Made by a program: the position numbers and the translations under genes. Shown here one piece after another: positions 19,085 through 30,475 of a DNA stretch of 64,000 nucleotides. Under the pieces are notes generated by a model. It was given only the letters and a program-made list of their open reading frames with translations. It made no database searches and was not told the origin of the DNA. The DNA comes from Methylovorus mays (GTDB lineage Bacteria > Pseudomonadota > Gammaproteobacteria > Burkholderiales > Methylophilaceae). Location: the NCBI RefSeq assembly GCF_020531915.1, contig NZ_JAJAVG010000007.1:285847-349846 (forward strand), in the 5' to 3' direction. Every line of letters begins with the position of its first letter. Within the stretch, counting starts at the first letter, position 1.

Positions 19085-20029
19085 CTAAATCTTGAGTTTG
19101 CTTCTTGCCAGCGCAGATGCGGCGGTGCGGGTTTCTACCCCGAGCTTGGTAAATACATGCTCGAGATGTTTATTGATGGTACGCGGACTGGTACCGAGGA
19201 TGTCACCGATATCGCGATTGGTTTTGCCCTGAATCGCCCAGTACAGCACCTCCGACTCGCGGCGGGTGAGTTTGAAGGTCGTCATCAGCGCCTCAATCTT
19301 GGCGGCATCCGACTCTTCGTGCAGCAAGATCACCCACTGGTCATCGTTATCGATTTCCACCAGGGTAAAAATCAGGCGGCCACTGCCTTGCGGAATGGTC
19401 AGCGTCGGCTTGTTGAGCCCGACAATGCCGCCATCAAACAGCTCTTTCAGCCAGCGCACCAGCTCCGGCGGCATGGAAGCGCTATATTCCGGCATGGTCT
19501 CTTCACCAAAATAACGCTCCATCCACTGCCGCGCCAACGGTGTCTGCCAGACAATCTTGCCGGTGCCCGGCGTCACGGCGATCGCGGCCTGGCCAAAGGC
19601 ATCGAGCACGCCACGGGTCTGGTGCACCAGACGCGATGTTTTGAGATGCGCGCTGATCCGTGCCAGCACCTCCGCCGTGCGTATGGGCTTGGTCACATAA
19701 TCAGCCCCCCCCGCCTCAAACCCGGCCACAATGTTTTCAGATTCGGTGAGGCCCGTCATGAAAATCACCGGGATATGCCGTGTCACCAGCTCCTGCTTCA
19801 GGCGACGGCATACCTCAAAGCCATCCAGTCCCGGCATGATGGCATCCAGCAGAATGACATCAGGCTGCGCCTGTGCCGCCGTCGCCAGCGCCGTGGCGCC
19901 ATCCTGGGCAATCAGCACCATAAAGCCGGATTCATCCAGAGCATCATGCAATACCGCCAGGTTATCCAGCACGTCGTCAACGATTAGAACAACCGTCTGC
20001 GCGCTACGGTCATCATTCGCTTTTTTCAT
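19085..20029 (-). CDS. LuxR-family response regulator
   Basis: 314 residues. The receiver domain (about 13-130) has the phospho-acceptor Asp62 in VILLDAIMPGLDG and the Lys in YVTKPIR. A middle region of about 100 residues looks like a degenerate sensor fold. The C-terminal LuxR helix-turn-helix (about 250-310) carries LTRRESEVLYWAIQGKTN and SPRTINKHLEHVFTKLGV. The start overlaps the end of the permease-kinase gene by 17 nt, so it is almost certainly the partner of that sensor. Confidence 0.93.
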   Translation of the reverse strand: MKKANDDRSAQTVVLIVDDVLDNLAVLHDALDESGFMVLIAQDGATALATAAQAQPDVILLDAIMPGLDGFEVCRRLKQELVTRHIPVIFMTGLTESENIVAGFEAGGADYVTKPIRTAEVLARISAHLKTSRLVHQTRGVLDAFGQAAIAVTPGTGKIVWQTPLARQWMERYFGEETMPEYSASMPPELVRWLKELFDGGIVGLNKPTLTIPQGSGRLIFTLVEIDNDDQWVILLHEESDAAKIEALMTTFKLTRRESEVLYWAIQGKTNRDIGDILGTSPRTINKHLEHVFTKLGVETRTAASALARSKLKI

Positions 20030-23000
20030 GGAGACTCACTTCTTCCAGTATTTTTCGCATGGCATCGAGCTGAAACTCTTTCAACAGCCGCTGCATCAGA
20101 GTGACAAAGGGGCCGTATTGTGGGCCCAGCAAGGCAATAATCTCGAGTTTTTCGGCCACACCACGCACAAAACCGATTTTCAGGAATGACTGCAACTCAT
20201 GCAGAAACTCCGGTGGCGGAAACAGCAAAGGCTCCTGCGGTGGTGGAGGCGGCTCCTCGGCAACCCTCTCGGCGCGTGTCACCCACTCCAGGCCCAGGCG
20301 GTTACCCATCCAGCCCAGCAGCTCAAACACATTCACGGGCTTGAGGATAATGTCTTCGGTCGGAATCCCGGCCGTGTTTTCCAGCCCCTTGTCGAAGGCA
20401 TTGGCCGACACGATGCCAATGCAGACATCGGACTGATGCACCTTACGAATGATATAGCTGGCCTCCCAGCCATCCATCACCGGCATCGCCAGATCCATCA
20501 GTATCAGATCAGGGCGGAAATTGGGGTAGATTTCCAGGCATTCGCGACCATTGGCCGCCTGCGCCATTTCAAAGCCCAGCGGTTCCAGGATATTGATGAT
20601 CAGCTCGCGGTCTACATGCTCGTTATCCACCACCAGCACCCGGCGACGCGGCCCCAGATAGGCCACTGGCTGCGCAATGATCACCGACTGCATTTCGTTG
20701 CTGCTGTGGATTTGCGGCAGAAACAGGCGTATCTGGAATACCGTACCACTGCCCACCACACTGCGCACACTCAGCTCGCCGCCCATCAGCTGCGTCAGCA
20801 TCTTGCTGATGGTCAGGCCCAGGCCGGTGCCCGCCACCGTGCTGTTATTGGCCGCACTTCCACGGGCAAAAGGCTCGAAGATTTCGTCCAGCTCCTCTTT
20901 CAGGATGCCGGGGCCGGTATCCTCAATCTCAATCACGGCCAACTCGCGTGCATAGCGCAGCCGGAAAATCACGCCGCCCTGCCGGGTGAATTTCACGGCA
21001 TTGCCCAGAATATTGATCAGAATCTGGCTCAAGCGTTTCTGGTCGGCACGCACCATGCCGGGCAAATCGCCGGTGAGCTGGTAACTGAAACTCAAGCCTT
21101 TATTACGAGCCTGCAGCTCAAACATGTCGACCACCTGCTGGATGAACTCGGGCAAGCGCAAGGGCTTGATATCAAAGGTGAGCTTGCCGCTCTCGATACG
21201 GGCAATATCCAGCGTGCCTTCAATCAGCGAAAGCAGGTGCTCTCCACTGCGGCGAATCACGCGAATGGCGGGCTGGCGGGCGGCGGGAATGGAAACATCG
21301 TTGTCCAGCAACTGCGCATAGCCGAGAATACTGTTGAGCGGCGTACGCAGCTCGTGACTGATCCCGGTGATATAGCGGCTCTTGGCCTGATTGGCCTGCT
21401 CGGCCACCTGGCGCGCCAGTTGCAGCTCGGCGTCGGTTTGCCGGTGCAGCTCGATTTCGCGCAACAGCAAGCCGGTCTGGCGATTGGACTCCTCTTGCGC
21501 CACGCGGCGGCTTTCACTGGTAAGCACCAGCCACCAGGCAATCACAGCGCTGGCAAATACCAAGGCCGCAAATACCTTCAGAAAAGCCAGCCTGAGCGGC
21601 GTCAGCAATGCTGCCGCGGCGCTCTTCTCCAGAATCAAGGTTTCATGGAAATAGATCAGCCCGAGCAAAGCGCCCAGAAATGCCAGCGTCACGCCCATCA
21701 GCAACAGGTAGTTACTGAGACCGCTCTGCAAATAGGACCACAAGGCCTTGGGGAACAGAAACTTGAGCATGTCCTGCCACTGCTCGGAAAAGCGCGCCTG
21801 CGGCTTGCAGGCATCGTTGCAGCGGGCATCCAGACAGCAGCACAGCGAGCAGATGAAGCCCTGGTAAGCCGGGCAGTTGGCCATGTCATCGGTTTCATAA
21901 TCATTGCCACACACCGAGCACTTGGCAATGCGCATGGGAATGCTGGATTGCGGCAGCGTGAACTTGAATGGCTCACGCGCAATGTAATAACGGCCGCGTG
22001 TCGCCCAGGCAATCAATGGCGATGCTAGCAAGGCGGTAAACAAGGCGATAAAGGCCGAGAATGCCTGCGCCTGCTGGCCGAAGCTGCCAGAAAACGCCAG
22101 GATGGAGAGCAACGAAGACAGCAGCATCGCCCCTACCCCTACCGGATTGATGTCAAACAGATAGGCGCGGCGGAATTCAATACCCTTGGGGCTCAAGCCC
22201 AGCGGTTTGTTGATCACCAGATCGGCCACCACGGCAGCGATCCAGGCAATGGCAATATTCGAGTAAAGCCCCAGCACCTGCTCCAGCGCCTGGAACACAT
22301 CGAGCTCCATCAACATGACGGCGATCAGCGCATTGAACACCATCCATACCACGCGTCCGGGGTGACTGTGCGTGAGCCGCGCGAAGAAGTTCGACCAGGC
22401 GAGCGAGCCCGCATAAGCATTGGTCATGTTGACCTTGACCTGCGAGATCACCACAAACAAGGTCGTGACACCCAGCACCACCTGCGGGGATGAGAAGACA
22501 TAATTAAACCCTGCCATGTACATATGCGTGGGGTTGATCGCCTGCTCATGGCTCACGCCCTGCTCAATCACCAGATACGCCAGCAGCACACCACCGAGCA
22601 TTTTGAGCATGCCCAGCAATATCCAGCCCGGCCCTGCCAGCAGAACACCCGCATGCCACTGCCATTTGTTCTTCTCGGTTTTTTCCGGCATGAAGCGCAA
22701 GAAGTCGACCTGTTCGCCTACCTGCGGAATCAAGGCCATGCCGACAGCAATGGCGGCCCCAAACATGAGCAGGTTGAAATCGCCATGCAGGCCGGAGCTG
22801 CCGCTGTAAGCATGCAGGCGATTGAGAATGTCCGGATCTTTATAGATCACAAAAATGAAAGGCAAGGCCAGCAGCACCAGCCATACCGGCTGGGTGATCA
22901 TCTGGATACGGCTGACCAGTGTTACCCCGTGCGTCACCAATGGAATCACCACCAGGGCGCTCACCATATAGCCTATCCACAAGGGCAGATGGAAACAGAG

Positions 23001-23468
23001 CTCCAGTGCATAGGCCATGATGGCGGCCTCCAGCGCAAACAGGATAAAGGTGAATGACGCGTAGATGAAGGAGGATATGGTCGAGCCGATATAGCCGAAG
23101 CCAGCGCCACGGGTCAGCAGATCCATGTCCACGCCATACTTGGCCGCGTAATAGCTGATGGGCAACCCGGTCATGAAGATGATCAGGCCGACGGCCATGA
23201 TGGCCCAGAACGCATTGATAAAGCCGTAGTTGACGGCAATGGTGCCGCCTATGGCCTCCAGCACCAGAAAGGAAATGGCACCGAATGCGGTATTGGCGAC
23301 ACGCAGCACCGACCATTTGCGGAAGGAGCGCGGGGTAAACCGCAAGGCATAGTCTTCCAGGGTCTCATTGGCGACCCATGTGTTGTAGTCGCGGCGTATC
23401 TTCACGATACGCTGCGTCGCCATGGATTCGCCGTTCAATTTCCCCGGATTGACTGTTCCGTCTGCCAT
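20013..23468 (-). CDS. NCS1-type permease fused to hybrid histidine kinase
   Basis: 1151 residues. Residues about 35-500 form a complete NCS1-like permease (cytosine/purine/hydantoin family) with about 12 helices. A Cys-rich cluster follows (C517, C520, C532, C540, C543-545, C550, C554), perhaps a zinc ribbon, then two more helices (about 585-605 and 630-650). A coiled coil leads to the kinase: His705 in ISHELRTPLN, Asn823 in ILGNAVKF and an ATPase lid GTGLGLTIS. A receiver domain (about 942-1060) carries Asp992 in LILMDLAMPVMDG and Lys1043. A helical C-terminal module with no obvious phosphorylatable His ends the protein. GGGAG before the ATG supports this start. It probably senses a nitrogenous solute by a transporter-like domain. 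Confidence 0.93.
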   Translation of the reverse strand: MADGTVNPGKLNGESMATQRIVKIRRDYNTWVANETLEDYALRFTPRSFRKWSVLRVANTAFGAISFLVLEAIGGTIAVNYGFINAFWAIMAVGLIIFMTGLPISYYAAKYGVDMDLLTRGAGFGYIGSTISSFIYASFTFILFALEAAIMAYALELCFHLPLWIGYMVSALVVIPLVTHGVTLVSRIQMITQPVWLVLLALPFIFVIYKDPDILNRLHAYSGSSGLHGDFNLLMFGAAIAVGMALIPQVGEQVDFLRFMPEKTEKNKWQWHAGVLLAGPGWILLGMLKMLGGVLLAYLVIEQGVSHEQAINPTHMYMAGFNYVFSSPQVVLGVTTLFVVISQVKVNMTNAYAGSLAWSNFFARLTHSHPGRVVWMVFNALIAVMLMELDVFQALEQVLGLYSNIAIAWIAAVVADLVINKPLGLSPKGIEFRRAYLFDINPVGVGAMLLSSLLSILAFSGSFGQQAQAFSAFIALFTALLASPLIAWATRGRYYIAREPFKFTLPQSSIPMRIAKCSVCGNDYETDDMANCPAYQGFICSLCCCLDARCNDACKPQARFSEQWQDMLKFLFPKALWSYLQSGLSNYLLLMGVTLAFLGALLGLIYFHETLILEKSAAAALLTPLRLAFLKVFAALVFASAVIAWWLVLTSESRRVAQEESNRQTGLLLREIELHRQTDAELQLARQVAEQANQAKSRYITGISHELRTPLNSILGYAQLLDNDVSIPAARQPAIRVIRRSGEHLLSLIEGTLDIARIESGKLTFDIKPLRLPEFIQQVVDMFELQARNKGLSFSYQLTGDLPGMVRADQKRLSQILINILGNAVKFTRQGGVIFRLRYARELAVIEIEDTGPGILKEELDEIFEPFARGSAANNSTVAGTGLGLTISKMLTQLMGGELSVRSVVGSGTVFQIRLFLPQIHSSNEMQSVIIAQPVAYLGPRRRVLVVDNEHVDRELIINILEPLGFEMAQAANGRECLEIYPNFRPDLILMDLAMPVMDGWEASYIIRKVHQSDVCIGIVSANAFDKGLENTAGIPTEDIILKPVNVFELLGWMGNRLGLEWVTRAERVAEEPPPPPQEPLLFPPPEFLHELQSFLKIGFVRGVAEKLEIIALLGPQYGPFVTLMQRLLKEFQLDAMRKILEEVSLHEKSE

Positions 23469-23765
23469 CTAACTCCCGCCATATTGCGCAGCGATACGCG
23501 CTGCTGTCTTGTTATTTGTCTGGCACAAACCTGCCCCACTTCATCTTACGCAAGCCAAAAACTTTTGGCACTGCGTCAAATGACGTATTTCACATGCATG
23601 CAGCTTCCATGCCCGCCATCAAGATGGTCAATGGTTTATAACATCAAAAGCAAAAACATCGGGAAATCTACCGCAGGAAAGCGCGATGTATCAGTTAATC
23701 ACGATTCAGATGGGGACAAAGGTTCCAGCGACGCCCATCCAGGACGGACAGGCGTTATTGCACAT
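23469..23765. other. Intergenic region without a recognised gene
   Basis: 297 nt between ureJ and the permease-kinase gene. I see no supported ORF, no clear terminator hairpin and no sigma-54 site. It probably holds the promoter of the sensor-regulator pair. Confidence 0.5.
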
Positions 23766-24344
23766 TCAGGCAAAGAGCATCCAGCTGCCCGCCAGGGCAA
23801 TCACACCTCCCGCGGCCGCTTGTAAGCGTGCAGGCAATGCCATGCCGCGCGAAGTCAGCAACAAGCCAGCAACGTGCAGCAGACTGGTGGCGGCCAGCAT
23901 GGCAGGCAAGACTGCCCATGCCGCGTGTGCGGCGAGTTCAGTACCATGGGCAAGCCCATGCAGCAGGGCAAACAGTGCCACCAGACTCACTTGCCAGATG
24001 GGTTTGACCACTACCTGCAAGGCGATCAACAGACCTATCGCCATGACACTGGCCGCGATACCTGTCTCCATGGCAGGCAGGGTCAGCCCTGCCATGCCGG
24101 CCAATGCGCCCACCAGCATGACCAATACAAATGTCAGCGGCAATTGCCAGCGGGCAGCCCCGCCCAATCGCCCAGCCCACATACCCACCGCCAGCATCAC
24201 CAGCAGGTGATCCCATCCGGTCAGCGGATGCATGAAGCCTGCGGCGGCGCTCTCCATGCCATGACCGGGATGGGCCAGCGCCAGCGCGGGGGACAGTAGC
24301 AAAGCCATCGCGGTCAGGCCAGTTGTTTTAAATACATGATTCAT
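23766..24344 (-). CDS. ureJ: Nickel permease HupE/UreJ
   Basis: 192 residues with a signal-like N-terminus (ALLLSPALALAHPGHG) and six membrane helices. The HupE/UreJ signature HPLTGWDHLLVMLAVGMWAG is present, as is the second conserved site LHGLAHGTEL. Members import nickel for hydrogenase or urease; next to ureG the urease role is clear. It follows ureG after 37 nt and ends the urease operon. Confidence 0.93.
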   Translation of the reverse strand: MNHVFKTTGLTAMALLLSPALALAHPGHGMESAAAGFMHPLTGWDHLLVMLAVGMWAGRLGGAARWQLPLTFVLVMLVGALAGMAGLTLPAMETGIAASVMAIGLLIALQVVVKPIWQVSLVALFALLHGLAHGTELAAHAAWAVLPAMLAATSLLHVAGLLLTSRGMALPARLQAAAGGVIALAGSWMLFA

Positions 24345-24381
24345 GGTGGACTCCTGTTAATGGGGTTAGCGTGCTGCGCAT

Positions 24382-25008
24382 TTACTGCATCAGCCCCTGT
24401 TTTTCGATAAAGCGCACAATGTCTTCCAGGCCTTGTCCGGTCTTGAGATTGCTGAACAGGAATGGCCGTTCGCCGCGCATGCGCTTGGCGTCGCGGTCCA
24501 TGACCTCCAGCGATGCGCCTACCATGGGGGCAAGATCAATCTTGTTGATGACCAGCAAATCGGACTTGGTAATGCCAGGGCCGCCCTTGCGCGGAATCTT
24601 CTCGCCAGCTGCCACATCGATCACGTAGATCGTGAGGTCGGACAACTCAGGGCTGAAGGTGGCGGCGAGGTTATCACCACCGCTCTCGACAAACACCACA
24701 TCCAGTGGTGCAAAGCGCTGACTGAGCTGCGCCACCGCCTCAAGATTCATGGACGCATCTTCGCGAATGGCGGTATGCGGGCAGCCGCCAGTTTCCACGC
24801 CGATAATGCGCTCCGGGCTCAAGGCTTCGTTGCGGGTCAGAAACTCGGCATCTTCCTTGGTATAAATATCATTGGTAACGACGGCAATGTTGTAGACATC
24901 GCGCAGGCGCTTGCACAGCGCCAGTGTCAGGGCCGTCTTGCCGGAGCCGACCGGGCCGCCTATGCCAACGCGCAGCGGTTCAGTGGTGTGTTCTGTTGAT
25001 GTACTCAT
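24382..25008 (-). CDS. ureG: Urease accessory GTPase UreG
   Basis: 208 residues. The P-loop [15 protein letters not shown], the nickel-binding region [16 protein letters not shown] and the NKIDLAP GTPase motif are intact. UreG with UreF and UreD delivers nickel to the urease active site with GTP hydrolysis. It lies between ureF and ureJ. Confidence 0.97.
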   Translation of the reverse strand: MSTSTEHTTEPLRVGIGGPVGSGKTALTLALCKRLRDVYNIAVVTNDIYTKEDAEFLTRNEALSPERIIGVETGGCPHTAIREDASMNLEAVAQLSQRFAPLDVVFVESGGDNLAATFSPELSDLTIYVIDVAAGEKIPRKGGPGITKSDLLVINKIDLAPMVGASLEVMDRDAKRMRGERPFLFSNLKTGQGLEDIVRFIEKQGLMQ

Positions 25009-25059
25009 GTTGTGTTCCTTGCCTTGATCTCACTGTTCATTGCGATGGTGGCTACCCCG

Positions 25060-25746
25060 TCAGGAGCGGAATAGCCTGGTATATTGCGTTTCATGGCGGC
25101 AGCCAGCAATGCTGAGTCCGGGGCAGAAGTTGCTGATGTCATCATCCGCCAGGGCCATGGCGCTCGTCACCAGGGCTGGCAATCGCCCTCCCAGTTCCAG
25201 CATGATTTTCTGCCCGGCCACTTGCCCCAGAGGCACCGTTTTCATGGCCGCAGATGCCTGGTTTTCCAGCCAGGACCAGGCATAGGCATGCAAAGCCTGC
25301 TCAGGTGAAATCTGCCACTGCTCGGCAATGCCGGCATATACCGTAATAAATGCTGGATGCGGCATCGCTTGCAGCTGCGTCAGCCAATCGGCAGGCAGCG
25401 AGTCAAACTCGCTCAGCAAACGGACCAGTGAATACCCCATCTGGCGGCTTTCGGCATGCGCTTCGGCAGTATCGCGTCCGGCCTGGTAAAACGCATCCCA
25501 CTCACTGACCGCTGACTGATCACGGGCCGCCCACGCCCGCATCAGGCGGTGCAAAAGCGGCAACTCGAACTGCCCCTGATACATCGTCAGCACCGCCCCT
25601 ATCCAGGCTTCGGCACTGGCTTTATCGGTGACATCACCACACTCTATCGCCCACTCAAGGCCTTGCGAATAACTGTAAGCCCCTACCGGCAACATCGGGC
25701 TTGCCAGCTGCAACAAGCGTGAAAGAGCCAGGGCCTTATCCGGCAT
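25060..25746 (-). CDS. ureF: Urease accessory protein UreF
   Basis: 228 residues, all-helical, with the family motif LASPMLPVGAYSYSQGLE near the N-terminus. It is the scaffold and checkpoint for UreG in urease activation. The start overlaps the end of ureE by 11 nt. Confidence 0.96.
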   Translation of the reverse strand: MPDKALALSRLLQLASPMLPVGAYSYSQGLEWAIECGDVTDKASAEAWIGAVLTMYQGQFELPLLHRLMRAWAARDQSAVSEWDAFYQAGRDTAEAHAESRQMGYSLVRLLSEFDSLPADWLTQLQAMPHPAFITVYAGIAEQWQISPEQALHAYAWSWLENQASAAMKTVPLGQVAGQKIMLELGGRLPALVTSAMALADDDISNFCPGLSIAGCRHETQYTRLFRS

Positions 25747-26242
25747 GGCGTTTCAACCGCATGGGCGGGCGCAGGTTGCCGCCAGCATCCTCATCATGAT
25801 GATGGCGATGGCCGCCGCCATAGGCACCAGCTTCTGGCTCGAAAGGCGCCTGCAGTTCCTGTACCGTCACATTCAGTCCCAGCAGCATGTCTTTCAGCAC
25901 GTGATCCTGCTCCAGCCGCAACCAGCCATTGCCCACTTGCAAAGGCACATGCCGGTTACCCAGATGATAGGCAGCCCGGGTTAACGTAGGGGCATCGGCA
26001 GCCGTCACATCCATCACCGGCTGCTCGGCCGCCAGCACTTCAACAATGCGGCCATCTTCGGCGCGCAGGCAATCGCCGCCACGCAGGATGGTACCGCGCT
26101 CCAGCAGCAAGGCGGCTTCCTGGCCAGACTGCAAGGTGACGCGCAACCGGCTTTTCTGGCGACGATCAAATGGCAATGCCACCCGATCATCAATGTGGTC
26201 GTGGCCAACGGCCCGTTCAAATATATTCAGCATCTCGCTCAT
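25736..26242 (-). CDS. ureE: Urease nickel metallochaperone UreE
   Basis: About 168 residues from the ATG at 26242 (MSEMLNIFERAV); the frame is open up to the ureC stop and an alternative ATG lies at 26233. The N-terminal domain is followed by the metal-binding C-domain (YHLGNRHVPLQV). A His-rich tail segment (GGGHRHHHDEDAGG) fits nickel binding. It delivers nickel to UreG. It overlaps ureF. Confidence 0.94.
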   Translation of the reverse strand: MSEMLNIFERAVGHDHIDDRVALPFDRRQKSRLRVTLQSGQEAALLLERGTILRGGDCLRAEDGRIVEVLAAEQPVMDVTAADAPTLTRAAYHLGNRHVPLQVGNGWLRLEQDHVLKDMLLGLNVTVQELQAPFEPEAGAYGGGHRHHHDEDAGGNLRPPMRLKRHAG

Positions 26243-26290
26243 TGAGTCTGCGCTTCCCTCTGACTTGCGCTCGCCATACAGTGCATCCAA

Positions 26291-27990
<1,700 letters not shown>

Positions 27991-27994
<4 letters not shown>

Positions 27995-28299
27995 TTCAAT
28001 GCTCCCATGACCTTGCCGGCAAATCCATAGACCTTTCGGTCCCCGCCCAGTGCTACCAGTTGCACGGTGCGCGTCTGCCCCGGCTCAAAACGCACGGCAG
28101 TGCCCGCTGCGATATCCAGCCGGAAGCCGTAGGCGGCCTGGCGGTCAAAGTTCAAGGCGTCGTTAGTCTCGTAAAAATGGTAATGCGAGCCCACCTGTAT
28201 CGGCCGGTCGCCAGTATTGGCGACATCCAGCGTCACCGTGGCACGGCCATCGTTGAGAAGTATCTCGCCTGCTTCTACCTGCATTTCACCAGGAATCAT
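27991..28299 (-). CDS. ureB: Urease subunit beta
   Basis: 102 residues from the ATG at 28299 ([13 protein letters not shown]), the family start. The beta fold motif [19 protein letters not shown] is present. Structural subunit of urease. Its stop overlaps the start of ureC. Confidence 0.97.
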
Positions 28300-28337
28300 G
28301 ACATGTCTCTTTTCGTTAACGATTGCGTGGCAGACCA

Positions 28338-28640
28338 TCAGGGAATGGGGTGATGGACGGTGACCAGCTTGGTACCATCGGGGAACGTCGCTTCAATCTG
28401 GATTTCAGGAATCATCTCGGGCACGCCCTCCATCACATCGTCACGTGTCAGCAGCGTGGCGCCATAGCCCATCAGCTCGGCCACGGTCTTGCCGTCGCGG
28501 GCGCCTTCCATGATGGCGGCGGAAATAAATGCCACCGATTCCGGATAATTCAGCTTGAGTCCGCGCGCCTTGCGACGCTCGGCCAGCAGCGCGGCAGTAA
28601 AAATCAGCAATTTGTCTTTTTCTCTTGGGCTTAATTCCAT
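28338..28640 (-). CDS. ureA: Urease subunit gamma
   Basis: 100 residues from the ATG at 28640 with GAGG in front ([14 protein letters not shown]). Contains the conserved [21 protein letters not shown] and ends in VHHPIP. Structural subunit of urease; gamma, beta and alpha are separate chains here. Confidence 0.97.
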   Translation of the reverse strand: MELSPREKDKLLIFTAALLAERRKARGLKLNYPESVAFISAAIMEGARDGKTVAELMGYGATLLTRDDVMEGVPEMIPEIQIEATFPDGTKLVTVHHPIP

Positions 28641-28787
28641 CGTTTGCCTCGTTTCATCCTCTTGGCATTTCGCCAACTCATTCTGTTCATAGCAAGCCGC
28701 TTTCTACCATTTCACACCCGTTATCACCAGGCCCTGGATACGCAGTGAACGCCATCTGCTGGCTACACGCTGCGGTGCCAATGCTCA

Positions 28788-29657
28788 TCAGGTGTTCCAG
28801 ATACGCGGCCGCACTGCCTCGCGCGCACCATACCAGGGACGCAAGCACTGCCATAGGGTCTCAAAATAATGCCGGGCTTCCGGAGCAGAATTCCCCAGGT
28901 AACGCGCCACCACAATCTCCGGCAAGGCAGTCACCCCAACCCGCGCTGCCGAGGTCACCGTCAGCGCCTGGCAATCCGCCAGAATATCCTTGGGCAAACT
29001 CCCAGCTGCCACCACAAAACTGCCATGCACCAGGGCCTGATGAAGGCCGACAGGCGAACGCATGACCAGGGATTCTGGATGCCAGTGACCACGCTCCTGC
29101 CAGATAGACCGTCCATCACGACGGATGGTAAAGCGCTGGCGCACACCACCGTGCTGCCATTGCTCGCCGCGCGCCTGACGGCCAAAGCACTGAATATCCC
29201 ATCCGGCAAAAACAGCCTGGCCGGTCAGGTGAATGTCGGCTTCGAAGTGCACGTCAGCACCATCAAACAATATATTTTCCTGCGGCAGCCATTCCAGTTG
29301 TGCCTGGTCAGCCAGATGAAACTGCAGTGCCTGACTGGCGCGACGGCCACCGGATCTATACCACTTGCCCGCACCGGGAGTGGTCAGCAAAGCCTGCGAT
29401 TGCGACCCCAGCGTGGCTTGCAAGGTCAGCTGATCACCGCCGGCAACACCACCGGGCGGATGCACGATAATGCCATGACAAAGATCAGGTCCTTCCGGAT
29501 GCAGGCTTTTCTGTATGACCAGCGGCCCCTGATGGGCGCGGCGAACCAGCGTGCTGCGTTGGTGACTGACGGCAAACTCCAGCTCCAGCCTGGCCTGCCA
29601 GCCTGCGGCATATGCGCCGGATAATGCGGTAAGCGCCTCATGGGAAATCTGGTTCAT
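28788..29657 (-). CDS. ureD: Urease accessory protein UreD
   Basis: 289 residues with the UreD motif HPPGGVAGGDQL and LLTTPGAGKWYRS. It docks to urease and with UreF and UreG guides nickel to the active site. It starts the urease group; 147 nt separate it from ureA, in which I see no further gene. Confidence 0.95.
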   Translation of the reverse strand: MNQISHEALTALSGAYAAGWQARLELEFAVSHQRSTLVRRAHQGPLVIQKSLHPEGPDLCHGIIVHPPGGVAGGDQLTLQATLGSQSQALLTTPGAGKWYRSGGRRASQALQFHLADQAQLEWLPQENILFDGADVHFEADIHLTGQAVFAGWDIQCFGRQARGEQWQHGGVRQRFTIRRDGRSIWQERGHWHPESLVMRSPVGLHQALVHGSFVVAAGSLPKDILADCQALTVTSAARVGVTALPEIVVARYLGNSAPEARHYFETLWQCLRPWYGAREAVRPRIWNT

Positions 29658-29704
29658 ACCGCATCATGACATAAAAAAATGGAAAAACGGACTGCGAAAA
29701 GGGC

Positions 29705-29735
29705 CGACTGGCAGTCTGAAAGGGCCTGCCAGTCG
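29705..29735 (-). terminator. Hairpin between urtE and ureD
   Basis: A perfect 10-bp stem (29705-29714 with 29726-29735, 11-nt loop) lies 20 nt after the urtE stop. It is followed by CCCTTTT on the minus strand, so it may be a partial terminator between the transport and urease genes. Confidence 0.55.
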
Positions 29736-29753
29736 GGGGATACTCCCGGTCGC

Positions 29754-30443
29754 TCACACCGAGAGGTAACTCTTGATCTTGGCCGCATCCACTTCTTCAC
29801 GCTTGTTTTCGTGGATGAATTTACCCTTGTCGATCACGATGATGCGGTCGGCAATTTCCATGGTAAAGCTGAGCACCTGCTCGGACACGATGATGGTGAT
29901 CTCGCGCATTTTGCGGATTTCATTCAGCACCTTGGCAATGTCCTTGATGATGGAGGGCTGTATGCCCTCGGTGGGCTCATCCAGCAGCAATACCTTGGGG
30001 TTGGTCACCAGTGCGCGGGCAATCGCCAGTTGCTGCTGCTGACCACCGGAGAGATTGCCGCCCTTGCGGTTACGCATCTCGAACAACACCGGGAACAAGG
30101 CATAGATATCCTCGGGTATTTCCCGGGTTTTGGATTTCTCCATGCCGGTCATGATGTTTTCCTGCACCGTCATGGTGGGGAATATCATCCGGCCCTGTGG
30201 CACATAAGCCAGGCCCTTGGCGACACGTTCATGGCTTTCGTTGCCATTGAGGTCTACACCATCCACCGTTGCCTTGGCGGCCTTGCTGGGCAGGATGCCC
30301 ATCAGCGACTTGAACAGCGTGGTCTTGCCCATGCCATTGCGGCCCATGATGGCCAGGGTTTCGTTGCGCTCAGCCTTGAAGCTGAGGCCGTGGATCACCT
30401 GGCTCTGGCCATAACTCACATTCAGGTCTTGAATTTCAAACAT
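29754..30443 (-). CDS. urtE: Urea/amide ABC transporter ATP-binding protein UrtE
   Basis: 229 residues, LivF-like. Walker A GRNGMGKTT, ABC signature LSGGQQQQLAIARAL and Walker B VLLLDEPTEGIQPS are intact. It powers uptake with UrtD. Last gene of the transporter. Confidence 0.95.
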   Translation of the reverse strand: MFEIQDLNVSYGQSQVIHGLSFKAERNETLAIMGRNGMGKTTLFKSLMGILPSKAAKATVDGVDLNGNESHERVAKGLAYVPQGRMIFPTMTVQENIMTGMEKSKTREIPEDIYALFPVLFEMRNRKGGNLSGGQQQQLAIARALVTNPKVLLLDEPTEGIQPSIIKDIAKVLNEIRKMREITIIVSEQVLSFTMEIADRIIVIDKGKFIHENKREEVDAAKIKSYLSV

Positions 30444-30475
30444 CGTCTGTCTCCCGTGACGTAATGGCTCAACTG

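Noticed and set aside
20199-22028. 609-codon open frame on the plus strand opposite the permease-kinase
   Set aside because: It lies wholly opposite a gene with clear domains, its product is His/Gln-rich without motifs, and no ribosome site fits; it is a shadow of GC-rich coding sequence.
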